Assembly (NCBI GenBank): GCA_022747635.1
Contig: JAKTNV010000005.1
Span: forward strand, 42,050,238 to 42,114,237
Reading direction: 5' to 3'
Source: Hetaerina americana
Taxonomy: Eukaryota; Arthropoda; Insecta; Odonata; Calopterygidae
Length of the DNA: 64,000 bases
A program made the translations under genes and the position numbers. Below, piece after piece: positions 1-9,929 of the stretch. Every line of letters starts with the position of its first letter. Positions within the stretch are counted from its first letter, which is position 1. Under the pieces are notes generated by a model. The model saw nothing but the letters and a program-made list of their open reading frames with translations. It ran no database searches and was not told the origin of the DNA.

Positions 1-856
1 AGAGGGAAAAGCGGCGGTGCTGCGTCGAGCGTTGGAATGCAATTTCCCGAGCCGCGTCCCTCTGAAAGAAGGCGACCCCATTAAGCGAATGCCTTGGAGG
101 AGAGTGGAGTACGAAGTGGTGGAGGGGAGAGGATTGGGAAACGGGCGAAGGATGGAAAATCCTTCTCCCCCCTTCCCCTTCCATTTCCCCTGTCTTTCAG
201 CGAATGGATGGCGAAAACCACTGGGCGCGCAACTCGACCGACCAGGTGGCGGCATCTCCGGTCGCCACCCGTGGGATGCAGCTTTTTCGCGGCGGTGCCC
301 CCATTAAAATTCTATTTCCGGCGAGCACACCGCGCTCCTTCCTCGTGCCTCTCCCCACACACGCGTCCCCCAACTAATTCGCGGCGCGATTCGCACATGC
401 GATCCAGACTGCTTGACCACCTCCCTCATCCCCCCCTTCTCGGGCCTGAAATCCATCGTCACCGGTGATTGCGTTCGCTGCCGCCAAATCCACGCGTGGT
501 GAATTTTTTTTCGCTGAAACGAGGTGCTTCGTTTGACCCTGACCTTGTCGCATCCGATCCGCACAGCCGTGGGAATTGTTTCCCAGCTGGTTATTATCTC
601 TCCCCTGTCAATTCGAATTCCGGCGCAGAGGCCTCGCGGAAGGTTCCACCAAAAGTCAATAACACGACACGAGATCGCACCTCGAGAGTCCCTGGTTACA
701 ATCCGGACGATGCCTTTTCACGACCCATTGAAATGAAGCAGCGAGGGTTTCAGGATAAAAAAATTCAGGAGAACTTAACCGTGATACTAAATAAAAGGAG
801 ACGTTTCAGGCGTGATTTGGTAAATATTATAATTAATTAAAAATTGGAAATTTTTA
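1..856. other. GC/CpG-rich non-coding stretch, then AT-rich spacer
   Basis: Positions 1 to about 540 are visibly GC- and CpG-rich, with strand-asymmetric purine/pyrimidine runs such as GGAGGGGAGAGG near 120 and CCCCCCTTCTCG near 430. The overlapping ORFs here have no recognisable domain and look like by-products of base composition. A CpG-rich regulatory patch is possible, but no promoter or exon can be supported. From about 760 the sequence turns AT-rich up to the fold-back. Confidence 0.4.
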
Positions 857-878
857 CCAGAATAAAGTTTATTATTGT

Positions 879-910
879 GACCGGTTTCAATGTAACTACA
901 TGATCGTCAG
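879..910 (-). ncRNA. Hammerhead-ribozyme-like motif (left arm)
   Basis: This is the minus-strand counterpart of the right-arm motif. Read on the minus strand it has CTGACGA, the same ATGTA/TACAT stem II, GAAA, ACCGGT and C, with AATAA-rich sequence just beyond. One base between CTGACGA and stem II differs from the other arm, outside the presumed core. It has the same uncertainty about stem I. Confidence 0.45.
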
Positions 911-1017
911 GTAACAGTCATCACTCGGAGTCCAGTATATATGCTGAAAAGCAAGTAAGGGGAGGGTAGTTGGAAAAGAGGGGAACCCCTCCCCTTACTT
1001 GCTTTTATGACTGTTAC

Positions 1018-1049
1018 CTGACGATGATGTAGTTACATTGAAACCGGTC
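1018..1049 (+). ncRNA. Hammerhead-ribozyme-like motif (right arm)
   Basis: CTGACGA (1018-1024) fits the CUGANGA core. ATGTA pairs with TACAT as stem II, GAAA lies at 1040-1043, ACCGGT (1043-1048) is a minimal self-complementary stem III, and C1049 is the predicted cleavage position. AATAAA follows at 1055-1060. Extra bases lie at the base of stem II, and the stem I pairing that would join the two ends is weak by eye, so catalytic activity is uncertain. Confidence 0.5.
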
Positions 1050-1074
1050 GCATTAATAAATTTTATTTTGTGGA

Positions 1075-3835
1075 AAAGTGAAACTATATACGGCACAAGA
1101 AAAGAAACTGCTCCCCCTGTACTGGATGTTTAAATTTCTTCCAGCACCAGACGCGAGTACCATCTCCACGCGTGCCTGACCTCCGGGTTGAAATATGCGA
1201 TCGACACATTGCTTCTTAGAAGTGAAAAATTGCCTCATCCGAAGAATCATATTGAACAAGAACTGCAATGATTACACTATTAAGAACTTATATATCGAAA
1301 GAAAAAAATATGGATTTGATTTAAATGGTCGCTGAGTGATTCAAAAACTTGACTTTACGGAGTTTGGGTGGATTTTGAATTTGGAGAATATTTAGGGAAT
1401 ATAAGGTTGAAGGCGAATGAAAAAGGAGCTAAGCATATGAGAAAGAAAGGGCCATCGTTCGAAGCGGCAGTGGAAGAAAGGCACTGACGTAAATTAAACA
1501 GCGCAGGGAAAGTGGATGGAGGGGATAGCGGTAGTCCTTCGGGTTTTCAACAGTGCTACGAGGTAGGTTCTGACATGACCCAATTTTTTTCTCGAGACTA
1601 GGAGCATATAGAAACATGTGGTTGAACTTAGAATGCGCGCTAAATCTTTATAAATACAGGGAATAGCTGATTGCACCGTACAGTGCGGCACGTATATAAT
1701 AGCTGTCACCAGAGTGTGAAACTCATTTAATGCTCACAACGGCGTCGAGCCCTGTAAAAGGACAACATGATCATCCGTTTTCTCCACTTACGACGTTCAA
1801 AACCTATATAAATTCATCTCCAATTGAGTGAAACATGCGGTAGGGGTGTTATGGGCGTGAAAAATGTGCATTTGTGGGTGCAATAGTTTAAAGATCGCAA
1901 AAAGTCTTATAAAATGAGTCCAAGAAATCTTGGACAAGAACCAGCCGGTTTTACTAGTGAGCGAAAGGAGACCCTCAGAACTAGGGCCGAACTTGTAATT
2001 TGTGATAGCGAGGAGGGAGGCAGAACTTATAAGGAGATGAAGGATTATGAGAATGCTATTACACGGAAGAGGTTCTTTTGGAGCAATTCAATATCCAGCA
2101 ATGGGATTTGGAATTGAGTCATTCTTTATCTGGAAAGACAAAAATTAGTCATTGATGATGAATCAATATAGACTGCAATAAATTTACGAAAAACAAAATT
2201 ATAAAAACAGACTCATGATACGCTGATATTGGTTTTCCATAACTCTGATGACTATCTTTCAATGAAAAATGAAGTTTAGAGGGAGCAAAATAAAGAGATA
2301 AACGCTACAGTAAACATAGCGATAGACACGATATGGTTTTATAGAAGGTGTGTTAAATACGCGACACATGAAATATTTGCTATGATGGATGATAAATGGT
2401 GCTGAATATTTAAATGATGCAGGTTATACTGTATTACATACGGTTAAGAATATCGACAGATGACAAGACTTACTGAGTGCACAATTACTACGAGATTACT
2501 CGTAATACTGTCATAATTCCGTTGGAAAGGCTCGCTATTTTTCACGGATTTTAATGAGGAAACTAAATTTTAAAATTTCTGACACACTGTCCTGGAATAA
2601 TTACAGCCGTCGAACATATATTCATTAATAACAGTATAAGTTCACTGCAAAAACAGAAAAGCGATTATTACAACTTTTACAAGCTTTAAACCACGTTTTA
2701 CAGGTTTTACGCAATGTCAAATGCGTTTTTTTCTGCTGGCATACTTCGTTTTAAAAATAGTTTGAGTAAACGTTCATAAAATCCTAATTATTACAAAACT
2801 ATTTAATATTCTAAGCTGAAAACAGAGCATATATAACCTGCCATCTTAGAAGTAAAACTCATCTACGGTATACGTAGGATATGGAGTTTATGGAATGAAT
2901 TCAATTTCAAAACATATGAGCGAAAGCAAACATTTAACAAAGAATTTAATTTATTAATCCGTACACAAATCCCGTTATTTCTTGACTTAAAGGTATCAGC
3001 ATAATTCCTGTATTTCCCATTTTGTCGAATATTTCATTTTCAGTAAATTTATTTAACAAATTTTACTATTGCTTATAACGCCCTTTATTTTTCTGTACAT
3101 GGTATTGGAATAAACATCAATCAACAGCTCAAGCAGCTTGCAGGAATAAAATATTAAATAAAAAATATTTACATGCATATATTTCAATAAATTTAAATAT
3201 TTCAAAGTTTGCAGCAGTTTAAAAAAATGATAGAAAACTCTTTATATTCTCATTTCCTAGGCTCATATATTGATAAGTATTTTGAGAATTCATGAGGTAT
3301 ATCATTGATAATACATGGCTAGAAGTTGGGATAAAATTTGTTTTGACATTTTCCCGCGGTAGGAAATGTCAAAAAACTAATAAAGAGTGCATATCAGGAG
3401 CATATACATTTGTTCCATAAATATATATGTGAATGATAGGTTATAATTTTTACAATGTGATGATTAGGCCAATAAATCTTAGCTGAATAAGTCATCTCAA
3501 GAATGAAACGGTGGTGTTTTGAAATAATTTTTATAAATGCGTTTTCAACGAGAGGCATGCCTCTTGAAGATAACAGCTTCACCAACTGAGCAGTGTACTT
3601 TTGTCTGACATGACATTCATTTCATTTCCCTTCGCAAAATACTAAGCTAACAGCGAGAAAACGTGTTGCTGCCACGTTCGTGTCACACTGAAGGAAAAAA
3701 TAATCTAATTAATGCAAAAGGGACCAATTATATGGTTTTCTTTACTATGCGTAAGTTATTACATTTCAATCTAGAGGCAGTGTTATCTCGTAACATGAAC
3801 GCAAATACGCGTCCTGTAAGTTCTTCCATTATTCT
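1075..3835. other. AT-rich non-coding spacer
   Basis: No domain-bearing ORF, RNA gene or clear repeat was recognised. A small hairpin at 3341-3374 (TTTTGACATTTTCC against GGAAATGTCAAAA) stands out. Short ORFs here are compositional. Confidence 0.4.
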
Positions 3836-4172
3836 TTTTTCGGAATGATCACCAGCTGCATCGCCGCAGTCTCTTTTATCTCGTCAACCGACTGTTTGGA
3901 AGAATGGGCTTTAGTTTCAGGGTCACAGCCATAGACCCATGATTTATCTCCAGTGATGATCCTTTTCATGAAACCTGGGTCATAGTTTGCAGATTGGAGC
4001 AATTCCACTGCAACTGCAACACGCAAATGCAATTCTTGACGTCGACGAGATAAAAGAGAATGCGACAAGGCAGATGATGACCATTCCGAAAAAGGACTTT
4101 GCCGATTAGTTTGAAAAGTGGAAGAGACGCTGGAATAAAGGTGTGAGGTCCCAAGGGGAGCACTACCCTTAA
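3836..4172 (-). pseudogene. Inverted, internally deleted mariner transposase relic
   Basis: On the minus strand, about 4068-3838 encodes mariner sequence covering the start of the catalytic domain: an HLRVAVA-like segment, then IITGDKSWVYGCDPETKAHS, which matches the first-aspartate region of mariner (usually TGDESWVYGYDPETK). The reading then jumps to IPKKE, normally close to the C terminus, so most of the catalytic core is deleted. On the plus strand, 4078-4170 encodes the C-terminal tail (IPKKDFAD, stop, FEKWKRRWNKG). The two parts therefore lie in opposite orientation, joined by a shared segment near IPKK at both edges, which implies an inversion as well as a deletion. It is non-functional. 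No terminal inverted repeats were recognised. Confidence 0.7.
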
Positions 4173-4696
4173 AAGGGGACTAAAGCCTCATTGTTCTAGG
4201 TAGGCTATTTTTCTCAAAATATTTCATGGCTGGATACCCTTTGCGGATAGACCCCATACATAATAGCATTAGCACTAGCACATAAAAACAAAAATACAGA
4301 TACACACATAAAAGAAAAGAAACTCAAACGTTTTCGAATTTTCGGTGGTAAAAGCCACCTTTCTCAAGGACGAGACGGAAGGAACTGAGGAAAAGGTTAT
4401 TACAGAAGGGGCTGAAAACGGTGGATGGAAGAGGAAGGTGCAGAAAGAAAAGGTTTGCGAGGGGAAGAGTTGGGAGGGGATTTTTTGGAATAGCGGGAAT
4501 AATACGGAAGGTGTTGGGAGGGGGGAGGGATGAAACATGTGAAGATCGGGGTAATCAATGAGCAATATTAATACCTAGATAATTCCAGGAATCCCGGAGT
4601 CAAATAAACGGCTGCTCTATTGTTTTGAGTTTTAGTGGAGGATCAGAGGGTGGGAGGGATGCTAAAATTGATACCCTATAGCATTTATCATAGGGA
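4173..4696. other. Spacer with a purine-rich tract
   Basis: The plus strand at about 4365-4535 is strongly purine-rich (for example GGAAGAGGAAGG and GGGAGGGGGGAGGG). No gene was recognised. The ORFs on either strand reflect the base bias. Confidence 0.35.
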
Positions 4697-5722
4697 GTGT
4701 TGTGTTCGGAGCCGTTTTTTGGGAATGGAGGCATCACAATAAGGGAAGAAGTCTTTCATTTCAGTTCACCAGGACTCATGTCGGGTGAGGAGGCTACTCC
4801 GCAACCTGTACATGTCTCAGACTCCTCATGTGCGAGTGGGGAACAGGGAGTCCGGATGGGCAGTGTTAGGAAGAGGTGTAAGGCAGGGTTGCCCATTATC
4901 ACCGTTGCTTCTCAACATGTCCTGTGTGTAGAAGAAATGATAAAGTAGGCATGGGAAGAACTGGGGGTTGGAATGAAAGCCGGTGGGGAATTCGTAAAAT
5001 CAGTTAGGTTTGCTGATGGCCAAGCTTTAGTTTGTCAGTCAGCCAAGGGTTTGCAAGCATTGCCGAGTAAATTGGAAATTCAGTACGACAGATATGGGAT
5101 GAGAATCAATATTAATAAAACAAAGGTTATGTGATTTTCCAGAAGGAAAAAGGCTAAGGTGAACATTAAAATAGGAGGGCAAAAAATAGAGCAGGTAGAA
5201 TAGTTTGCGTATCTCGAAAGTGTTTTGGATCAATACGGTCAAAGTAGTAGGGACGTAAGGAGAAGAATTGCGCTAGGCAAAGAGGCTTTCACAAGGAGGA
5301 GGGAGTTGATGACAGGGACGTTGAGTAAGGATGTTAAGAAAGGACTCGTAAAAACTTTGAAATGGATCATAGCTATGTACGGCACGGAAACGTGGTCATT
5401 GAAGCAGGAGGATAGACGTAGACTGGAGGCTTTTGAAATGTGGGTGTGGAGAAGAATGGAGAAGGTAAAATGGACAGAGAAGAAAACAAACGAGGAAGTA
5501 CTTGGTATGGTGGGCGAGGAGAGGGGAATGTTGGGAGAAATCATAAGGAGTCAGGAAAAGTGGATGAAGGGGGTATTGATCGGCAGTGGGATGTTGAAGA
5601 CTGTAATAGTGGGGAGAATTTTGGGCCAACGAGGAAAGGGAAGGAACATGATAGGGATGTTGGACGGAATGAAGGGAGGAAGAAAGTACTCAGAGATGAA
5701 GAGGGACCTGATATAGAGTAGG
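4697..5722 (+). pseudogene. Non-LTR retrotransposon (LINE) ORF2 3'-part relic
   Basis: Conceptual translation over about 4850-5720 gives the C-terminal half of a LINE reverse transcriptase. A VRKRCKAGLP segment stands where functional copies have a VRQGCPLSP-type motif, and SVRFADGQAL replaces the catalytic FADD box, so the second aspartate is lost. Stop codons interrupt the frame near 5131 and 5201. The longest open piece, about 5225-5716, ends in a segment (ETWSLKQEDRRRLEAFEMWVWRRM) widely seen downstream of RT in arthropod LINEs. The upstream part of RT and the endonuclease were not found. Clade is uncertain (CR1/L2- or RTE-like). Degenerate relatives occur at 37.2, 42.1 and 55.5 kb, all in the same orientation. 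Confidence 0.7.
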
Positions 5723-5811
5723 ATGCTCGATTTTGTTTGTTAGGAATCACAAAATATTTATTTGGTAATTAAGTCCATCCAAAAACTACCTTAACTGTTA
5801 GATTACCTAAT

Positions 5812-5846
5812 AATATATATATATATATATATAATGATTTTTTCGA

Positions 5847-5907
<61 letters not shown>
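5812..5907. repeat. (TA)n microsatellite, two blocks
   Basis: Two pure TA runs, about 5812-5834 and 5850-5907, are separated by a 15-bp non-repeat segment. Confidence 0.95.
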
Positions 5908-5915
<8 letters not shown>

Positions 5916-8504
5916 CACACATATAGCTTGTGTAAATTCTCTACTATGGACGAATTATTTTGTATTTTTTATGTCGTCCACTGTGCCCCCGAGTTAATTT
6001 CACTAGCACTAAGGAACTAAGTATCCTGCTGCACTGTGAAATAAATTCAGAGAATTTGCCACAAGAAAATATGTTACGCGCACCATGAGTTCTGACATAC
6101 TTGTATAGTTGTCGTATAGTTTCAATTGAAAATTGCTTTAGTCTTTATTAGTTTTAAAACTCACAAAAACATTTCTGGACAAATTAGTCTTCATTAAGAA
6201 TTTATAAGATGTAGCATGAAACACTTTCTTCCGTTTATCTCCAAAATTTTGAGTAATTCACCAAGAATATTTACGATTACAAAAGTCCTCACATCTTTAT
6301 TTTTCGAGTTTAATTTTAATTTTCACTAATATTTCTGGACACATGCTCCTCCTACAAAGTTGCTAGGTGGCATAGAAAAGCGTCAAAAACTCATCATCTT
6401 TTATAAAATACAGTATTAAGATAACACGACTCTTAATTGGATGAAATTTTTCCTAGAGTTGGTAAATATAAATCTTGGAAAATTTAATGTGAAATTTCTT
6501 CTAGGTTTTCGAGATAATTAAGCAGAAGTGGTGGTCATCAGTGATTGCCTCGACTTAGTCAAGTTCAAACTTGGGGAAATGTAGGAAGGCCAGTGCGACG
6601 ATATTTACATTTCTCTCGGTAGGAGATATTTAAGGCTCATCAAACGTGTATTCAAGAATAAGGGAATGCGCGTGTATGAAAAAGTCTTTTAATGAGACCA
6701 CTGGGGGAAAATAAACATTTAAGTAAGAAAGGAAAATATTTTTTTTATTAAAATGAGTACTACGCATCATAAGCCAAAATGTGTCAAAAATTACTACAGA
6801 TAAGACATAAAAATGTTACTCAAAAAACGTTATTTCCACGTTCCTTGCGAATAACGGAATATCCAAACCTAGCTTGGGATGACTAAAACACGAGAAAGTT
6901 AAAAGCGCTCCGGTGTTCAGAAATAATGCTTCCTTATATCAGAATGATTTTTTGTGACTATTATCAGTGCACAGTAAAGATTGCGCGCAGGGGGCCGAAG
7001 TTCAATATTTTGCCAGAAAATCTCAAATTGTCTGTAAAATTGAGTCTGAGAAGACTTCCTTCAATTTTTGTCATTTTCTTTTAATTAATGCACATATCTG
7101 ACTCTCTATAGTAGAAACTTACGAAACTAAAAGTTTTTATTTCACCGAGAACTAAATGATTTCTCTAACGGTGGGTTACCTGAGCTCAGTTTCTCCCTCC
7201 TTCCAGTGGGTTTAGCCTAAGCGCTAAGCTTTAGCTAAGAGTAAAATAACTCGACGGGAGTATTTTTATTCTTGTATACTCGACGGGAGTGAACATTTTT
7301 ATCATATATCAATATACGTTTAATATACTTAACATATATTTATATAAAATTTATATTATGTATTTAAAAACAATTGTCCAAAGAATCTCTCTTCCACCAT
7401 TGAATACTTTCTCCAATAGACCTGCCACGCTGAAACGCCTTGCGTCCTCTTGAGCAAAACCGAAAATGCTAAGGATCTCCCTTCCAAAATCAAAAGCAAA
7501 CAGACCGTCAAAATGCAAAAAAGGATTACACGGCTGCGCCACCGGATGCGAATTTCAGAATTGCAGGCCGCAACGGCGAGTGCAGGGAGTCGCTTTTATT
7601 TATTTTTTTTGTTATTTTTAAAGAAAAAGAAGGGAGACCTAATCGCAGCCCGTCGTCGTCTTGTTAACCCTCAGTCCACCCCCCTTCAACTCCCTCTGCA
7701 ACCACAAATCCGGAGCCGTTAAAACTGGGGAGAAATACGACGCAGTTCCCGCCGATCCGTCAACGAAGCGGTAAATATTACGTGCGCCGAGGCGTGAGGG
7801 GGAAAATGTAGTGATGGCCAAGGGGGAAGCGGATCGCGCGGATCTTTTGTTTCCCGGCTCGGAAACAAAAACAGGGGCGTTATGGCCGTCTTTACCGTTA
7901 AAGCAGTCGCCCCGTGATCACGCCCAGACGATGCCCCCGAAAATAAACCCTAGTTACGTCCATCCCGGGTGTGGGAACTGGGAGTAAACAATTCGTTGGT
8001 TCTTCAGACACACACGTCCGCCCCCCTAACCCCCCTCCTCCAGCGGAAATACTGAATGAATGCGCTGCTACTGACAGAAATAGTCAACAAAGATGTTCCG
8101 ATCCAATTATCTACCGCCATATTCCATGCTCGGGTATCACCCGTGCATGCCCTGGAGATGATTAATTTCCGCGGCTAGCCAAATGACCACTCTGCTCGCA
8201 CGTAATGCAGTGTATTCGCTCTTTGTGCTGTACCCTATGCTCAGAGCTATTAAGAAACGCCCGAAAAATGTATGCGTGTCATGTGTTTGCTTAAAAAATA
8301 AGTGGATCCGTAGTACGTATATGCAATGTTGAAGGTCGTTTCAAATGGGTACGGACTCTCAATTTTGAAATGTTTTCCTGGTCTTTCTGTGATAAGTACT
8401 TTTATACAAATGCGTAGTGGAGGTAAGCTAACTTTGTTTTTCAATAGTTATACATGCTTGTGCGATCATCAAGATCCTCCAAATGTCGCTATGCTCGAAG
8501 AATA
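5908..8504. other. Non-coding spacer with a GC-rich patch
   Basis: AT-rich sequence to about 7440. A short direct duplication of ACTCGACGGGAGT lies near 7250 and 7278. About 7640-8170 is more GC- and CpG-rich and has no recognisable ORF. Confidence 0.35.
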
Positions 8505-8784
8505 CGAGGGGGTATCGTAAAGTTTTAATTATTACTAAAAATTAGGAGATAGAAACTTAATTTTCATTTGTTATTCTTAAGACTCTTCTACCTAGCCACC
8601 ATCCAGAGTGTTCTCTGATTTCTCCGAGTGTTTCTTAAACTTTCGCATACCGTCATTTTAGAACTCTGCAGATGGCGTCGAAAACAGCAATATACAAATA
8701 AGGATCAATTAATATGCAGCATAAATGTTATCCGGATATCTCCATAATTCCTTTTTAAAATTAAAATTTTACGATATCCCCTTG
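8505..8784 (+). mobile_element. Mariner-type MITE, copy 1 (about 280 bp)
   Basis: The element starts CGAGGGGGTATCGTAAAGTT, and its right end is the imperfect reverse complement (CAAGGGGATATCGTAAAATT). It is flanked by TA on both sides (8503-8504 and 8785-8786), the target duplication of Tc1/mariner elements. The CGAGGG terminus resembles that of the deleted mariner at 51.9 kb. It has no transposase ORF and would depend on a transposase made elsewhere. The internal 225 bp recur inverted at 15457-15681. Confidence 0.8.
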
Positions 8785-8786
8785 TA

Positions 8787-9252
8787 TATAACTGTTATTA
8801 TAGTGCGTATGTACCGAAGAAAATTACAGGGAGATTGATTTGTATATATTTCAGTAACTTCCCAAGTCTCGCTTCGGTATCCAAGAGGATGTCCTACATA
8901 AAACTCCAGGTAGGTATTATATTACACTATTATACAATGGATGTTCAGCTTTGAACTTCTCGCTCCAATCGAAATGAATAGGTTTCCATAAATTGTCGAT
9001 TATGATTTGCACCCAAGTTTTTATGAATCAAGTGTGGCCACGTTTTCACCCCGTATTAAAGTCTAACCATTTCTATCTTCTCAGAAGATTAACGTGGCTT
9101 TAAAAAAGCGACTTAGCAGATCTCAAACTGCTTTATTTTGTTACATAGTGTTAGATAGATGGGAGTAAGAGTTGAAAATTTTATACTATTTGGATTCAAA
9201 GGCTTTTGCTAAAAAAAATGTGGAAATTCATTCTAATGCCTCGATGGAAATT
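8787..9252. other. AT-rich non-coding spacer
   Basis: No ORF with a recognisable domain and no repeat was seen. Confidence 0.35.
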
Positions 9253-9378
9253 ATAACTGATTTTTGAAAGATCTCAGGTTTTCCCGGCGTATGGTATTCA
9301 AGAAGTAACGGAAACGTCGGTGTACTGCAACCTGACCCGGTGGAAAACCCGAGAGAACTTCTTGAATAACTGATTTTT
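9253..9378 (+). repeat. Solo Penelope-terminus-like insert with 13-bp direct flanks
   Basis: ATAACTGATTTTT occurs at 9253-9265 and again at 9366-9378, bracketing 100 bp that look inserted. The insert contains GGAAACGTCGG, compatible with the GAAA-stem III-C end of a hammerhead, and GGTGGAAAACCCG, close to GGTGAAAACCCGG in the terminal repeat of the PLE at 33.6 kb. TATTCAAGAAGT and ACTTCTTGAATA form an inverted pair within it. A clean CUGANGA box is missing. Best read as a decayed solo terminal repeat. Confidence 0.5.
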
Positions 9379-9929
9379 ACCTTTCATTATACGAAATCGA
9401 AGGTTCAGAAAAAAATGAGGAAAAGCTCAGTGTATATAACTCAAAATTAGGGTAACCTACCGTGATATTTCTACACGGTTACCTGTCGTGCTTCCTTCTT
9501 TCCATTAAAGCCTTAATTGACGTTATCCTCCGTTCCCTGGAGGACTCGAAAATCATCCGAACAATATCCATATGACTAAAACATACCGCATGTATTTTGG
9601 GGTATTAAATTGAATTCACGGGATATAAGGCTTCAATGGAATGGAGAGTTAACAGGCATTCCAATCCCCTGTATTATATTACGCTATGAACCAGAATAAT
9701 TCAATTACGTTACTACCTTTCGAAAAAGCATGACGATGTCACATATGCGATGAAGCAGATGATGAGAAAAAAATTGTTTTTGTGATATCAACAGTTTTTT
9801 CGCATCCTTGTACATGGAGTTATTATTATGCACTATTTTTAGTATTAAATCCACAGTATTCAAATTAATATAAATGAAATTTCAACGAGTAGAGTACGTA
9901 GCTATGTAATAAATTTCATTTTCAATGCA
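9379..9929. other. AT-rich non-coding spacer
   Basis: Nothing recognisable was seen. Confidence 0.3.

Larger units (their letters stand above)
857..1074. repeat. Fold-back repeat with hammerhead-like motifs in both arms
   Basis: The arms at about 857-919 and 1008-1074 are inverted copies: GACTGTTACCTGACGAT on the right has its reverse complement on the left. Inside lies a second inverted pair, GCAAGTAAGGGGAGGG (951-966) against CCCCTCCCCTTACTTGC. Each arm carries CTGACGA, a short stem, GAAA, ACCGGT, then C, which is the order of the hammerhead ribozyme core. The sequence resembles the ends of Penelope-like elements, so it is probably a head-to-head pair of PLE termini with no coding part left. 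Confidence 0.75.

Noticed and set aside
49..64. A 16-bp match with 53308-53323 (CGAGCCGCGTCCCTCT)
   Set aside because: About the length expected by chance in a 64-kb self-comparison, and the flanks do not match.
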